Assembly (NCBI GenBank): GCA_000023725.1 | Contig: CP001673.1 | Span: 1,002,342-1,066,341 of the forward strand | Reading direction: 5' to 3' | DNA length: 64,000 bases | Origin: Flavobacteriaceae bacterium 3519-10 | Lineage (GTDB): Bacteria; Bacteroidota; Bacteroidia; Flavobacteriales; Weeksellaceae | Part shown: piece after piece, positions 7,375-18,212 of the stretch | Layout: every line of letters begins with the position of its first letter | Position numbering within the stretch: position 1 is the first letter of the stretch | The notes under the pieces: model-generated | What the model saw: only the letters and a program-made list of their open reading frames with translations | Told to the model about the DNA's origin: nothing | The model's database searches: none | Translations under genes and position numbers: made by a program

Positions 7375-10188
7375 TTATTTTCTGATGATTACCGATGAGT
7401 AAAACATGCTTCCGTTTTGGTTTGCTTTAAGTACGTAATTTCCCTTAGGCAGGCTTTCGATGTTAAACTCTTCTTCCGATTTTACGTTTTTCTTTGTATA
7501 AACCAGTTTTCCAGATGCATCAAATATTTCAATATTTGCCGCATTGCCTTTCCTGGCATCAAACTTCACCGAAAGAGGTCCGCGTGTTGGGTTTGGATAC
7601 ACGTGATTCGCGAGCAGATTGTGCTGTGCGCCATCCGTGGAGAGTACTACATCGTCGATTTTAGTGGTAAATGCGCCGCGGCCGTACGTTACAGCAAGAA
7701 TGGTTTTATCAAGCGGGCGATAATCAAAATGATTGACTTTAAATTTACCTAAACCATTAGAATACAATGCCCACGTTGGGGTGGCCGCCTGGAAATCTGA
7801 CGTGCCCCAAACACCAAAGTAAGTTCCCAGAATCACTTCATTATTGTCTTCAGGATTCATGAAAACTGCTTTCACCGGAATATCAGGAAGGTTACCTTCT
7901 TTCGACACGAAATTTGTGCCCCCGTCTGTACTGTAGAAAACGCTGGTCTTGTTAAAATTAGAAACCGTCACCATGATTTCGCTTTCAGACGCGCCGAGTT
8001 TAATATCGGAAATATAACCTCCAAAATTAAAACTGAAGAGGCTGGTTACCGGTGTGGTATCGGCATTGGTAACTTTGAATAATTTACCTGAAGAAAGACC
8101 TATAAACAGCGTTGTACTTGTTGTTGAATAAGGCGACGCCAGAATATCGGAAATGTTTTCACCTGCGGTCACGCTCGCAATATTGTGCTGAGTTCTTGTA
8201 GGTGCAAACGGTAATGTGGCGAGACCCGTGATTCGGTTCAGAGTTACAGAGGTGGTGTTAGCCGTTGCATTTGTATAGGCAATATCCAGATTTCTGTCCA
8301 CAGCAAGTGGATTGATGAACTGGCCTGCATCTCTCTGAGACGCCACGGACAAAAGGTTATACTGTCCGACTCCGTTAAAAAGATAATGGTAATTATAAAC
8401 GTAAGACGCGATTAAATATTTATCCTGATCATCAAATGCAGTGTACGCGCCATCTCCACCATATACAACCGATGAGTTGTAGAAATTGTTAGGCATCGCG
8501 GCATCAGCGAGCTGCTGGGTTCCGTTGTCCTGAGCACCTAAAATCATCTGCTCCGACGCGGTGGTGGCAGTTGGGTTTAGGGTTCCGTGGTAGAATTGCG
8601 TAATATTAAATCTGTTATTTCGCATCCTTACCGCACTGCCACTCGCTAAACTGTTTTTATCCGCGGCGAAAAATACACCACCGTCATTTCCCATCACAAA
8701 CTGATCTGGATTTTTAGGATTAAATACAAGCGCGTGCTGATCTGCGTGAACCAGCGAAATTGGTGTGGTTCCGAGTAAATTATTATTTGACCATTTGGTG
8801 AACTGTGTCCATGTTAAACCGCCCGTCGTGCTTTTGTACGAATCAATTCCGCCAACATAAACATGTTCGTCGTTTGCCGGATCGGTTTCAATCACAAGGT
8901 CATAGAAAGCCTGACCACGGGTAAAGTCGTTATTGGGCTGGCCGGTGTCGATAGGGTCGGGGAGTGTAATTCCGGAAAGTAATACGTTGGTAGAAATCCA
9001 GGTTGTTCCGCCATCCACCGTTTTAGCTATGCGGACAGGTTCGGCGGTATTTGCGCCCTGCATCAATGCATAAGCCTTCAGCGGATTGGTTTCGGAAACT
9101 TCAACCATTACTCTTGCACCCGAGTTTCCTACATCGTACACACTGTTAAATGTAGCTCCGTGATCATTAGATTTAAATATTTTTCCCCCTGAGGTGGAGC
9201 CACTAAAACGGCTTGCTCTGGTAGAGACCCAAATAGCATTGTCGGCGCCCACTTCAATATCCTGAATGTCGTAACCCCGCGTAGGCGTGGTGAGCAGACT
9301 GCTGAGCAACGTGAAATTTGTTCCGTCTGTAGATTTGTATAAACCAGCTTCGTAAAGACCTCCAAAGGTCATCGTATCTCCGAAATAAGATCCCGCAACG
9401 CCGGCGTACACTTCGGACATACCGTTGTTATTCACCACTTTGATGGTCGGGATATTATACATTCCTCTTTTTACGTTTCCTGTATAACCGCTTTCTAAGG
9501 TAAAGATCTGCGTCCAGGTTGCGCCGCCGTTTGTGGTTTTCCAGATTCCTAAGCCGCTGAAATCTCCGGTTTCTACTTCGCCGGTGCCTACATAAAATAT
9601 CTGAGGATTATTAGGGTCAGAGGTGATGCAGGAAACCGTGGTGTTCGACCAAAAAGCATCTACAAGTGTCCATTCCGAATTGGAATCTGTGATGTCATTA
9701 TTAAACCATAAACCGCCGGATACTCCACCGGCCCATACTTTTTTGCCGGTTGCATCATTGGGATCGAACATAATTCCGCGGACTCTGCCGCCCACTGAGT
9801 AGGGGCCTCTTTCGACCCATTGGTTGGTGATACCGTCTTTCGCTGTTGAACTTTTTACACCCCCGAAGATTTTCAATTCCTTTTTAGGTGAATACTTTCC
9901 TGCACGAACTTCTTCCTCCAGCAGCACATAATTACGGTTGTTTACAGTTCCGGTTTCCGGATCCATCGTCGCTATATAATCGTGCAGGTAGTATTCGTCA
10001 GGTGGCTTCTGATTGTTCTCTTTAGCGTACTGAACGCTTTTCTGGTAAGAACTTACAATCTCCTTAATGTGCTTAAGGTACGTTTTGTTGACTTTCGCGT
10101 CGTTTTTTGTATCGCTTTCCGCAACCTGTGCATTAAGGTACAGTGAAGCAACAGTGAAACCGACTCCAATAATAAATTTGAGCTTCAT
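7375..10188 (-). CDS. Large secreted beta-propeller protein with T9SS type A sorting domain
   Basis: A 937-residue exported protein. Residues 1-21 are a signal peptide ending LNAQ. The central 130-840 region consists of sialidase/VPS10-like propeller repeats. Several Asp-box-like turns are visible, among them TTNGGATWTQ, SNDHGATF, VDGGTTW and STDGGTNF. The last 80 or so residues are a T9SS sorting domain: VYPNPTRGPLSV, IFDASGKLVY, LPKGNYVLKA and a final basic IIRK. The type IX secretion machinery should carry it across the outer membrane and either release it or anchor it to the surface. No catalytic residues are recognised, so an enzyme activity is not claimed. It has its own promoter and terminator and appears monocistronic. 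Confidence 0.88.
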   Translation of the reverse strand: MKLKFIIGVGFTVASLYLNAQVAESDTKNDAKVNKTYLKHIKEIVSSYQKSVQYAKENNQKPPDEYYLHDYIATMDPETGTVNNRNYVLLEEEVRAGKYSPKKELKIFGGVKSSTAKDGITNQWVERGPYSVGGRVRGIMFDPNDATGKKVWAGGVSGGLWFNNDITDSNSEWTLVDAFWSNTTVSCITSDPNNPQIFYVGTGEVETGDFSGLGIWKTTNGGATWTQIFTLESGYTGNVKRGMYNIPTIKVVNNNGMSEVYAGVAGSYFGDTMTFGGLYEAGLYKSTDGTNFTLLSSLLTTPTRGYDIQDIEVGADNAIWVSTRASRFSGSTSGGKIFKSNDHGATFNSVYDVGNSGARVMVEVSETNPLKAYALMQGANTAEPVRIAKTVDGGTTWISTNVLLSGITLPDPIDTGQPNNDFTRGQAFYDLVIETDPANDEHVYVGGIDSYKSTTGGLTWTQFTKWSNNNLLGTTPISLVHADQHALVFNPKNPDQFVMGNDGGVFFAADKNSLASGSAVRMRNNRFNITQFYHGTLNPTATTASEQMILGAQDNGTQQLADAAMPNNFYNSSVVYGGDGAYTAFDDQDKYLIASYVYNYHYLFNGVGQYNLLSVASQRDAGQFINPLAVDRNLDIAYTNATANTTSVTLNRITGLATLPFAPTRTQHNIASVTAGENISDILASPYSTTSTTLFIGLSSGKLFKVTNADTTPVTSLFSFNFGGYISDIKLGASESEIMVTVSNFNKTSVFYSTDGGTNFVSKEGNLPDIPVKAVFMNPEDNNEVILGTYFGVWGTSDFQAATPTWALYSNGLGKFKVNHFDYRPLDKTILAVTYGRGAFTTKIDDVVLSTDGAQHNLLANHVYPNPTRGPLSVKFDARKGNAANIEIFDASGKLVYTKKNVKSEEEFNIESLPKGNYVLKANQNGSMFYSSVIIRK

Positions 10189-10208
10189 GATCAGTTGTTT
10201 TTGTTAAA

Positions 10209-10216
10209 CAAATGTA
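10209..10216 (-). promoter_or_regulatory. -7 promoter element for the T9SS propeller gene
   Basis: On the minus strand TACATTTG is an exact -7 match, 20 bases before the start codon. A TTTT lies 21 bases further upstream as a possible -33 element. Confidence 0.5.
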
Positions 10217-10331
10217 TATCTATATCACCAATAAATTAAAATTAATTTACCATAATTATAGATAAATGTTTAAAACCAGAATGTTAGAGGTGTTTATATA
10301 AGGATACTGTATAACGCTCGAGCTCCAATCT

Positions 10332-10766
10332 CTATTCCGGCACATCTTCCAGGGGTATTGAATCCTCCTTGCCAGATTCTTTTTTAAAGCTGATTTTCTG
10401 ATGAATAAGTTTTTGGGTATCCTTAACTTGCGACACTAGGAAAACTTTTTCAGCGTCATAAACTGGAGTCCGCGTCTTTGTATTATTCAAATCGACGGTC
10501 GGCTGAACTTCCGGAAAATAAACGCCCGTTAAATGAACATTTCCATCTTTATGCGTTTTATTTAACGGAATTTTTACATCTCCAACCAGCAGATATTTTA
10601 CGTCTAACTGTGGGTTTTCTTTTACTGAAATATCGAATTTTTCAGATCTCGCACCTTTCACTCCGCCTAAACTTACGGTGTGTGACGAATCAATCAAACG
10701 ATGATTTTGCGCAGAACTGCAGCCACCCAAAAAAACGGCGAGTAATATATAATGTAAAAACTTCAT
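10332..10766 (-). CDS. Small lipoprotein of unknown function
   Basis: A 144-residue protein with a type II signal peptide. The hydrophobic segment LLAVFLGGC is followed by SSAQ, which gives a lipobox with Cys16 as the lipidated residue. The mature part is hydrophilic and predicted to be mostly beta-strand, with SVKENPQLDVKYLLVGDVKIPLN in its first half. No domain family is recognised. It stands alone between the large T9SS cargo gene and icd, both on the same strand, with 143 bases of AT-rich DNA after its stop codon. It probably sits at the inner or outer membrane facing the periplasm. Confidence 0.72.
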   Translation of the reverse strand: MKFLHYILLAVFLGGCSSAQNHRLIDSSHTVSLGGVKGARSEKFDISVKENPQLDVKYLLVGDVKIPLNKTHKDGNVHLTGVYFPEVQPTVDLNNTKTRTPVYDAEKVFLVSQVKDTQKLIHQKISFKKESGKEDSIPLEDVPE

Positions 10767-10802
10767 CTGTTGCGTTTTTAATTTAATGATGAAAGTACAA
10801 AA

Positions 10803-10835
10803 AAAAACTTCCCGATATTAATTCGGGAAGTTTTT
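10803..10835. terminator. Intrinsic terminator after icd
   Basis: A 13-base-pair perfect stem (AAAAACTTCCCGA and its complement) with a 7-base loop. On the minus strand it is followed by a long T run, so it mainly serves icd. Confidence 0.88.
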
Positions 10836-10853
10836 ACTTTAATAGAAATGTTT

Positions 10854-13175
<2,322 letters not shown>

Positions 13176-13198
13176 TTACGGATTGCAGCTTAAATCCC

Positions 13199-13206
13199 TA
13201 TTTTTG
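13199..13206 (+). promoter_or_regulatory. -7 promoter element for tpx
   Basis: TATTTTTG is an exact -7 match 24 bases before the tpx start. The -33 element is poor. Confidence 0.45.
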
Positions 13207-13230
13207 AATGATACTTAAATAAATAAAATT

Positions 13231-13728
13231 ATGGCAGAAATTACATTAAAAGGAAATGCAGTACAGACCATCGGGCAACTTCCAGAAATTGGATTGAGCG
13301 TGAGAGATTTCGCACTGGTTAACGATAAACTTGAGGTGAAAACGCTTGCAGATTACGATGGAAAGAAAAAAATCTTCAATATTTTTCCGAGTATCGATAC
13401 CGGCATCTGTGCCGAGTCTGCGCGGAAATTCAACGAAAAAGCCGGTGAACTGGATAATACGGTAGTAATTAACGTTTCCAAAGACCTGCCTTTTGCACTC
13501 GGAAGATTCTGTGCGGCGGAAGGGTTGGATCATGTAGAGAGTCTGTCTGATTTTCGCGGTACATTCGGTGATGATTATGGTGTCACGATGATGGACTCGC
13601 CGATGAAAGGCTTGCTGAGCAGAGCCGTGATTGTAACCGATGAAACAGGAAAGGTAATCTATAAAGAACAGGTGCCGGAAATTGCACAGGAACCTAACTA
13701 CGATAATGCCCTCAATGCTCTGGCATAA
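13231..13728 (+). CDS. tpx: Thiol peroxidase Tpx (atypical 2-Cys peroxiredoxin)
   Basis: A 165-residue cytoplasmic or periplasmic peroxiredoxin that reduces hydrogen peroxide and alkyl hydroperoxides with electrons from thioredoxin. The peroxidatic Cys60 sits in PSIDTGICAESAR and the resolving Cys94 in GRFCAAEGL, the spacing seen in the Tpx class (Cys61 and Cys95 in E. coli). There is no signal peptide, so the cytoplasm is the likely site. A -7 element lies upstream and an intrinsic terminator directly downstream, indicating a single-gene unit. The next gene encodes a Crp-type regulator on the same strand, but the terminator separates the two. Confidence 0.96.
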   Translation: MAEITLKGNAVQTIGQLPEIGLSVRDFALVNDKLEVKTLADYDGKKKIFNIFPSIDTGICAESARKFNEKAGELDNTVVINVSKDLPFALGRFCAAEGLDHVESLSDFRGTFGDDYGVTMMDSPMKGLLSRAVIVTDETGKVIYKEQVPEIAQEPNYDNALNALA

Positions 13729-13739
13729 CGGGAATTTAC

Positions 13740-13765
13740 AATAACGCAAAGCAATTTGCGTTATT
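13740..13765 (+). terminator. Intrinsic terminator after tpx
   Basis: An 11-base-pair perfect stem (AATAACGCAAA and its complement) with a GCAA loop, followed by a T run. Confidence 0.9.
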
Positions 13766-13838
13766 TTTTTGCTGAAAATACATTTCCATTAGACGTCGGA
13801 ACGTTCCCGCGTTTTTTGTGAATCTACAATTTTTATAA

Positions 13839-14414
13839 ATGCATGATAGTTTAAAATATATCTATTCTCATTTTCTTTTAAGCACCGAAAATGTCGAAGA
13901 AATCATTGCGGCTCATGATGAAGTTCATGTAACCAAAGGAAGTTTCTTACTTAACGAAGGAGAAACAGCAAACGAATATTTTATCCTCGAAAAAGGTCTT
14001 GTGCGTGCATTTGTAATCGACACAGACGGAAACGAAATTACGACTGAATTTTTTACTGAGAATGAGATCGTAATTATACCAACTTCGCTTTTCCAGAAGA
14101 TTCCGTCTCAGGAAAACCTTCAAGCTATCAGCGACTGTACGTTGTGGAAAATCAGTTATGACGGTTTTCAGCGCCTGTTCCATCAGCTCGAAGGCTTGCG
14201 CGAATGGGGAAGAGTTTGGTTCTCGTTTCAGCTTTTCACGATGAAACAGCGCTCTTTGGATATGATCACGCAATCTGCATCCGAACGTTATCTGAAACTG
14301 ATGAAAGAGAAACCAGCGATTATCCATTATGCGCCCCTCAAGCAAATCGCATCCTATTTAGGGATTACCGACACTTCACTCAGCCGGATCCGGAAAGAGT
14401 TAAGCTCCAGGTAA
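13839..14414 (+). CDS. Crp/Fnr-family transcriptional regulator
   Basis: A 191-residue regulator. The N-terminal half is a cyclic-nucleotide-binding fold, with the roll block KGSFLLNEGETANEYFILEKGLVRAF, but the phosphate-binding cassette Arg-Ser pair of true cAMP receptors is not obvious, so the ligand is uncertain. A dimerisation helix follows. The C-terminus has a short winged helix-turn-helix: APLKQIASYLGITDTSLSRIRKEL. This compact layout is common for Bacteroidota Crp-type regulators that sit beside genes for small enzymes and is often linked to stress responses. The seven small-protein genes downstream could be its targets, but only position suggests this. Confidence 0.85.
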   Translation: MHDSLKYIYSHFLLSTENVEEIIAAHDEVHVTKGSFLLNEGETANEYFILEKGLVRAFVIDTDGNEITTEFFTENEIVIIPTSLFQKIPSQENLQAISDCTLWKISYDGFQRLFHQLEGLREWGRVWFSFQLFTMKQRSLDMITQSASERYLKLMKEKPAIIHYAPLKQIASYLGITDTSLSRIRKELSSR

Positions 14415-14454
14415 TTACTTGCCATAAGACAAGCCGTTTTTTATTATTTGATTT

Positions 14455-14462
14455 TAACTTTG
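14455..14462 (+). promoter_or_regulatory. -7 promoter element for the DinB-family gene
   Basis: TAACTTTG is an exact -7 match 17 bases before the start at 14480. It is the only clear promoter before the seven-gene run of small proteins. Confidence 0.5.
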
Positions 14463-14479
14463 ATTAAAATTAAATCATC

Positions 14480-15004
14480 ATGGATCATCCCAAATCTGAA
14501 AAACTCGAAATTATTATTCCTGCATATCGGATGCATTCTCAAAGCTTTAATAATGCTTTGGAAGGAATCTCCGAATCTGACGCTTTGCGCCGTATCAATG
14601 GCAACACCAATCACGTGATCTGGATGACAGGTAACCTTGTGAGTTGCCGTTACTGGATGGCGTCCCTGCTCGGTCTTCCGGATACGGATCCGGATGAGAA
14701 ATTATTCTTTCAGGGCCGTGCACTTGATGAGAACCTCACTTATCCGACACTCGAAGAATTAAAGCAAAACTTTTCTGAAATTTCGCCGAAGGTTTATCAA
14801 AATCTACTCACTGTAACCGGTGAAGAGCTTGACAAATCCGCGCCCGTGGGAATGGAGATTCCGTTCGTTAAAGAAAATGTGTTGAATATGATCGGCATGT
14901 GTATTGGCCGCGAAGATTACCTGCTGGGACAATTAGGCCTTATGCGGAAATTACTGGGTTTACCGGCGATGAGCTATGATTTTGATGAGAACCTCAGTTA
15001 TTAG
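14480..15004 (+). CDS. DinB-family protein
   Basis: A 174-residue protein with the four-helix DinB-like layout. The first helix holds HSQSFNNALEGISE, followed by INGNTNHVIWMTGNLVSCRYWMASLLG. The His of NHVIW and the later residues at GREDYLLGQLGLMRKLLG are placed where metal-binding or thiol-transferase residues lie in this superfamily. In the YfiT branch these proteins bind a divalent metal. In other branches they are S-transferases using mycothiol or bacillithiol. Neither can be assigned here. It is the first gene of a same-strand run with SnoaL, VOC and SRPBCC proteins, so it may act on a small toxic organic compound. Confidence 0.72.
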   Translation: MDHPKSEKLEIIIPAYRMHSQSFNNALEGISESDALRRINGNTNHVIWMTGNLVSCRYWMASLLGLPDTDPDEKLFFQGRALDENLTYPTLEELKQNFSEISPKVYQNLLTVTGEELDKSAPVGMEIPFVKENVLNMIGMCIGREDYLLGQLGLMRKLLGLPAMSYDFDENLSY

Positions 15005-15053
15005 GTGAAGTACCGAAATGAATTTCTTTTCTAATTTTTAAAAACACAAAAAG

Positions 15054-15419
15054 ATGGACAATAAACAAACCGTACAACAGTTTCTCGACAATTTGTTTTT
15101 TGACAACGAAAAAGCGTTCGAAGTTGTGGCAAACGATATCCGCGTAAACTGGCCCGGCTTCGGAATGGAAGATATCGTAGGCAGAGAAAATCTTAGGAAC
15201 TTTTTTGTTGAAAGCGGTCCCGAAAAAGTGCTGCAGCAAACTATTGAAAATCTGATCGAAGAAGGTAATACCGTTATTGCGGACGGTAAAATTGTTACTA
15301 TCCACAAGGGCAAACAGGAAACTTCTTATTTCGCAGACGTTTATAAACTGAACAACGGAAGAATAACGTCGCTGATCAGTTACATGGTTTTAGACAAATC
15401 AAACCCCGAAAACCTTTAA
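15054..15419 (+). CDS. SnoaL-like / NTF2-fold protein
   Basis: A 121-residue protein with the helix-helix-sheet pattern of the NTF2 fold. It opens with a helix (NKQTVQQFLDNLFFDNEKAF), continues with DIRVNWPGFGMEDIVGRENLRNFF, and then has strands around GNTVIADGKIVTIHKG and YFADVYKLNNGRITSLISYM. Members of this group are polyketide cyclases, isomerases or binding proteins, and many in bacteria have unknown substrates. It is 49 bases after the DinB gene and 12 bases before a VOC gene, so co-transcription is likely. No catalytic Asp-His pair can be assigned confidently. Confidence 0.72.
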   Translation: MDNKQTVQQFLDNLFFDNEKAFEVVANDIRVNWPGFGMEDIVGRENLRNFFVESGPEKVLQQTIENLIEEGNTVIADGKIVTIHKGKQETSYFADVYKLNNGRITSLISYMVLDKSNPENL

Positions 15420-15431
15420 AAAACTCATATC

Positions 15432-15860
15432 ATGTCAAAACTAAATCCTTACTTAAATTTCGACGGCACTGCCGAAGAGGCGTTCAATTTTTATCGTTCC
15501 GTGTTGGGCGGCGAATTTGAAGGCGAAATCATGAGAATGGATGCGGCTCCTGGTACAGAAAATCTGTCGGACGAGATGAAAAGCCGTGTTCTTCACATTT
15601 CGCTTCCTGTAGGCGAAAACCTGCTGATGGGCTCAGATATTATTCCGGAGTTTGGCCAGAAACTGATGCCGGGTAACACCAATTACATTTCGCTATTTCC
15701 TGACAGCCGTGCCGAGGCAGACCGCATCTTCGCGGCACTGTCTGAAGGTGGAGAAGTAGAGATGCCTCTCGAGGATCAGTTCTGGGGCGATTATTTCGGC
15801 AGCTTTCAGGACAGATTCGGTATTTTCTGGATGATTAATTACAACGAAGCCTATTCTTAG
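15432..15860 (+). CDS. VOC-family protein, PhnB-like
   Basis: A 142-residue vicinal-oxygen-chelate fold protein. The opening LNPYLNFDGTAEEAFNFYRSVLGGEFEGEIMRM is the PhnB/YjdN pattern, and the C-terminus has WGDYFGSFQDRFGIFWMINY. VOC proteins include glyoxalases, dioxygenases and antibiotic-binding proteins; the PhnB-like group has no settled reaction and usually lacks a complete metal site. It belongs to the same run of small proteins. The next gene on the strand follows after 69 bases. Confidence 0.85.
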   Translation: MSKLNPYLNFDGTAEEAFNFYRSVLGGEFEGEIMRMDAAPGTENLSDEMKSRVLHISLPVGENLLMGSDIIPEFGQKLMPGNTNYISLFPDSRAEADRIFAALSEGGEVEMPLEDQFWGDYFGSFQDRFGIFWMINYNEAYS

Positions 15861-15929
15861 GTCGTGCCGGCCAGTGCGTACTTTGTATAGATGCGATCTT
15901 TTTCCTAATTTTAGGGAAAATAATCTATT

Positions 15930-16349
15930 ATGGAACCGATTAAAATTGAAATTACAATCCTGGAGCCGGTTAAAAAGGTCTGGGATTTAATGAATGATCC
16001 CAAACATATCGTTAAATGGAATTATGCGACCGACACCTGGCACTGTACCAAAGCGGAAAACGACCTTCGGGTAGGCGGTAAACTCATGGCAAGAATGGAG
16101 GCAAAAGACAAAAGTTTCGGCTTCGATTATGTAGGAATTTATGAGGAGATTTTACCGCACAAACTGATACGGTACAGGTTAGATGACGGCAGAACGGTAG
16201 AAATTGTTTTTAATGAAGTGGATGCTAGCACCACTCAGGTCATAGAAACCTTTGAGCCCGAAACGCAGAATTCCCGCGAGATGCAACGCGACGGGTGGTA
16301 TGCGATTCTGAATAATTTCCACAAATACGCGGAAGACAACCTCTCTTAA
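15930..16349 (+). CDS. SRPBCC (AHSA1/START-like) protein
   Basis: A 139-residue START-like lipid- or ligand-binding fold. The start EPIKIEITILEPVKKVWDLMNDPKHIVKWN is the usual SRPBCC opening: one strand, then a helix with the VWD pattern. GKLMARMEAKDKSFGFDYVGIYEEILPHKLIRYRLDDGR gives the central strands, and a long C-terminal helix (GWYAILNNFHKYAE) closes the cavity. Such AHSA1-type proteins bind hydrophobic ligands in bacteria. The ligand and role are unknown. It is the first of three SRPBCC proteins in this cluster and the least similar to the other two. Confidence 0.82.
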   Translation: MEPIKIEITILEPVKKVWDLMNDPKHIVKWNYATDTWHCTKAENDLRVGGKLMARMEAKDKSFGFDYVGIYEEILPHKLIRYRLDDGRTVEIVFNEVDASTTQVIETFEPETQNSREMQRDGWYAILNNFHKYAEDNLS

Positions 16350-16381
16350 TTACAAATCTTGCAATACGCAGGAATCTTATT

Positions 16382-17251
16382 ATGAACTCAATGAAAAACA
16401 ACATATTTCCATGCCTTTGGTTTAATCTTACCGGCAACGAGGCGGCAAAGTTCTATATTGAAGTCTTTGGCGGTAAAATTACCGTTGATACACCAAGTGT
16501 AACCAATTTTGAACTTTTCGGGCAGTGCTTTATGATCCTCGATGCAGGTCCGCAGTTCAAAAAAAATGCGTCCGTTTCGTTCATGGTGATGTGCGATACT
16601 GAGGAAGAAGTCGAAAAATACTGGAAGCTACTTTCAGAAAACGGAACTGTTCTGATGGAACTCGGTGATTATCCGTGGAGTAAAAAATACGGCTGGGTTC
16701 AGGACAGGTATGGCGTTTCATGGCAAATTTATCTTGGTGGGCACGCAGGTGCGCAGAAAATCGTTCCAACCTTAATGTTCATCCACCAAAACAACGGCAA
16801 GGCGATGAATGCAGTGGAATATTACACCCAGATTTTCCCCGATTCATCCATCCTCGAGGTCAGCAGATACGGAGAAGACGGCAGCGACGCCCGTGAAAAT
16901 GCAGGAAATGTGCAGCATGCCCATTTTAAAATCGACGGTTATTCGCTGTTTTGTATGGATAATTCATTTGATCATCAGTTTGATTTTAATGAAGCAGTTT
17001 CAATGGTGGTAATGACAGATAGTCAGGAAGAAACTGATCATCTGTGGAACTCGCTGACGTCCGATGGCGGCAGAGCTTCGAGATGCGGCTGGCTTAAAGA
17101 TAAATTTGGCTTCAGCTGGCAGATTGTGCCCAAAAAGCTAATTGAACTGATGAATGATCCCGATCCATTTAAGGGCAGAAAAGTGGTGGAAGCGATGATG
17201 GCTATGGAGAAAATTGTGATATCTGACCTGGAAGCTGCCTATAACTCTTAA
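16382..17251 (+). CDS. Two-domain VOC protein (tandem 3-dmu-9 methyltransferase-like domains)
   Basis: A 289-residue protein made of two consecutive VOC modules of about 130 residues each. The first starts IFPCLWFNLTGNEAAKFYIEVFGG and ends GWVQDRYGVSWQIYL. The second starts IVPTLMFIHQNNGKAMNAVEYYTQIFPDS and ends GWLKDKFGFSWQIVPK. The two near-identical closing motifs show an internal duplication. Pfam names this domain after a ubiquinone methyltransferase, but that activity is not expected here. The start at 16382 is followed by a second Met three codons later, and either could be used. It follows the first SRPBCC gene by 32 bases and precedes the next by 9 bases, so these are probably co-transcribed. 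Confidence 0.83.
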   Translation: MNSMKNNIFPCLWFNLTGNEAAKFYIEVFGGKITVDTPSVTNFELFGQCFMILDAGPQFKKNASVSFMVMCDTEEEVEKYWKLLSENGTVLMELGDYPWSKKYGWVQDRYGVSWQIYLGGHAGAQKIVPTLMFIHQNNGKAMNAVEYYTQIFPDSSILEVSRYGEDGSDARENAGNVQHAHFKIDGYSLFCMDNSFDHQFDFNEAVSMVVMTDSQEETDHLWNSLTSDGGRASRCGWLKDKFGFSWQIVPKKLIELMNDPDPFKGRKVVEAMMAMEKIVISDLEAAYNS

Positions 17252-17260
17252 ATTAAAATC

Positions 17261-17686
17261 ATGCAGAAACTGGAATTTTCAGTAGATATAAACGCCACGG
17301 CAGACAAAGTGTGGCAGATCCTTTTCGAAAAAGATAACAATGGCGTATGGCTCGCAGCACTGGACGAAGGAACCACTTTTGAGGGTACATGGGCCGAAGG
17401 CAGCATTATGAAGTTCCTCGATGCCAAGAACAACGGCATGTACAATCTTGTAGAAACAAATGTGCTGCACAGCGAGTTAAAGATGAAACATCTTGGGTGG
17501 ATCGTCGATGGCCAGCTAAACCCGATGAACTGGGAAAATTCTTATGTGAGATATTTATTGGTCACGAACGAAGACGGTACTTTGCTTAAAGGCGAAATAA
17601 ATTCATTAGACGAATTTGTGAGTTTCTTCGAGTCGAAATATCCTAAAAACTTCTTAAATATCAAGGAGTTAGCTGAATCTGTTTAA
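17261..17686 (+). CDS. SRPBCC-domain protein
   Basis: A 141-residue START-like protein that starts 9 bases after the two-domain VOC gene. It opens KLEFSVDINATADKVWQILF and has WAEGSIMKFLDAKNNGMYNLVETN in its core. The same blocks appear in the next gene, so the two look like a diverged tandem duplication. A hydrophobic ligand cavity is expected from the family, but no ligand is known. The C-terminal helix is SFFESKYPKNFLNIKELAESV. No signal peptide is present, so it should be cytoplasmic. Confidence 0.82.
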   Translation: MQKLEFSVDINATADKVWQILFEKDNNGVWLAALDEGTTFEGTWAEGSIMKFLDAKNNGMYNLVETNVLHSELKMKHLGWIVDGQLNPMNWENSYVRYLLVTNEDGTLLKGEINSLDEFVSFFESKYPKNFLNIKELAESV

Positions 17687-17704
17687 TCATTAAATTCATT
17701 CAAA

Positions 17705-18148
17705 ATGGCAACATTAAATTACGAAATAATCATTAACGCGCCTGCTAAAAAGGTTTGGGACGCGCTTTGGGACGAAAAAACGTATCCGCAGTGGACACAG
17801 TTCTTCACACCCGATTCAAAATTTAAAACCGATTGGCAAATCGGTGGCGAAACCCTTTTTCTTGATGGGCAACAGAACGGGATGTACTCTACGATAAAGT
17901 CGATTAGCGAACCCACAGAAGTGATTTTCAGTCATCTCGGCATGGTGAGGAACGGAGTTGTGGACACCGCAACCGTTAACCAACTCGAATGGAGTGGTGC
18001 GGAAGAGAAATACTTTTTAAGAGAGATTGATCCCAACACGACAGAACTTCGCGCAGAAGTGCATACCACGGGCGAAATGCAGAATATGATGAATGAAGGT
18101 TTCAACCGCGGTTTTGAGGTATTGAAAAAACTGGTGGAAGCCGGGTAA
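17705..18148 (+). CDS. SRPBCC-domain protein, paralogue of the preceding gene
   Basis: A 147-residue START-like protein 18 bases after its paralogue. It opens TLNYEIIINAPAKKVWDALWDEKTYPQWTQFF and shares the FLDxxxNGMY core with the gene before it. The C-terminal helix is GFNRGFEVLKKLVEAG. It is the last gene of the small-protein run. The duplicate pair may bind related ligands. As with its neighbours, fold assignment is secure but function is not. Confidence 0.82.
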   Translation: MATLNYEIIINAPAKKVWDALWDEKTYPQWTQFFTPDSKFKTDWQIGGETLFLDGQQNGMYSTIKSISEPTEVIFSHLGMVRNGVVDTATVNQLEWSGAEEKYFLREIDPNTTELRAEVHTTGEMQNMMNEGFNRGFEVLKKLVEAG

Positions 18149-18188
18149 GAACTTACGTTTTCTGCGGCTCTGCCACATTTAAAATTAT

Positions 18189-18196
18189 TATTTTTG
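18189..18196 (+). promoter_or_regulatory. -7 promoter element for the J-domain gene
   Basis: TATTTTTG is an exact -7 match 16 bases before the ATG at 18213. Confidence 0.45.
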
Positions 18197-18212
18197 TGCA
18201 CAAAGCCGTAGA

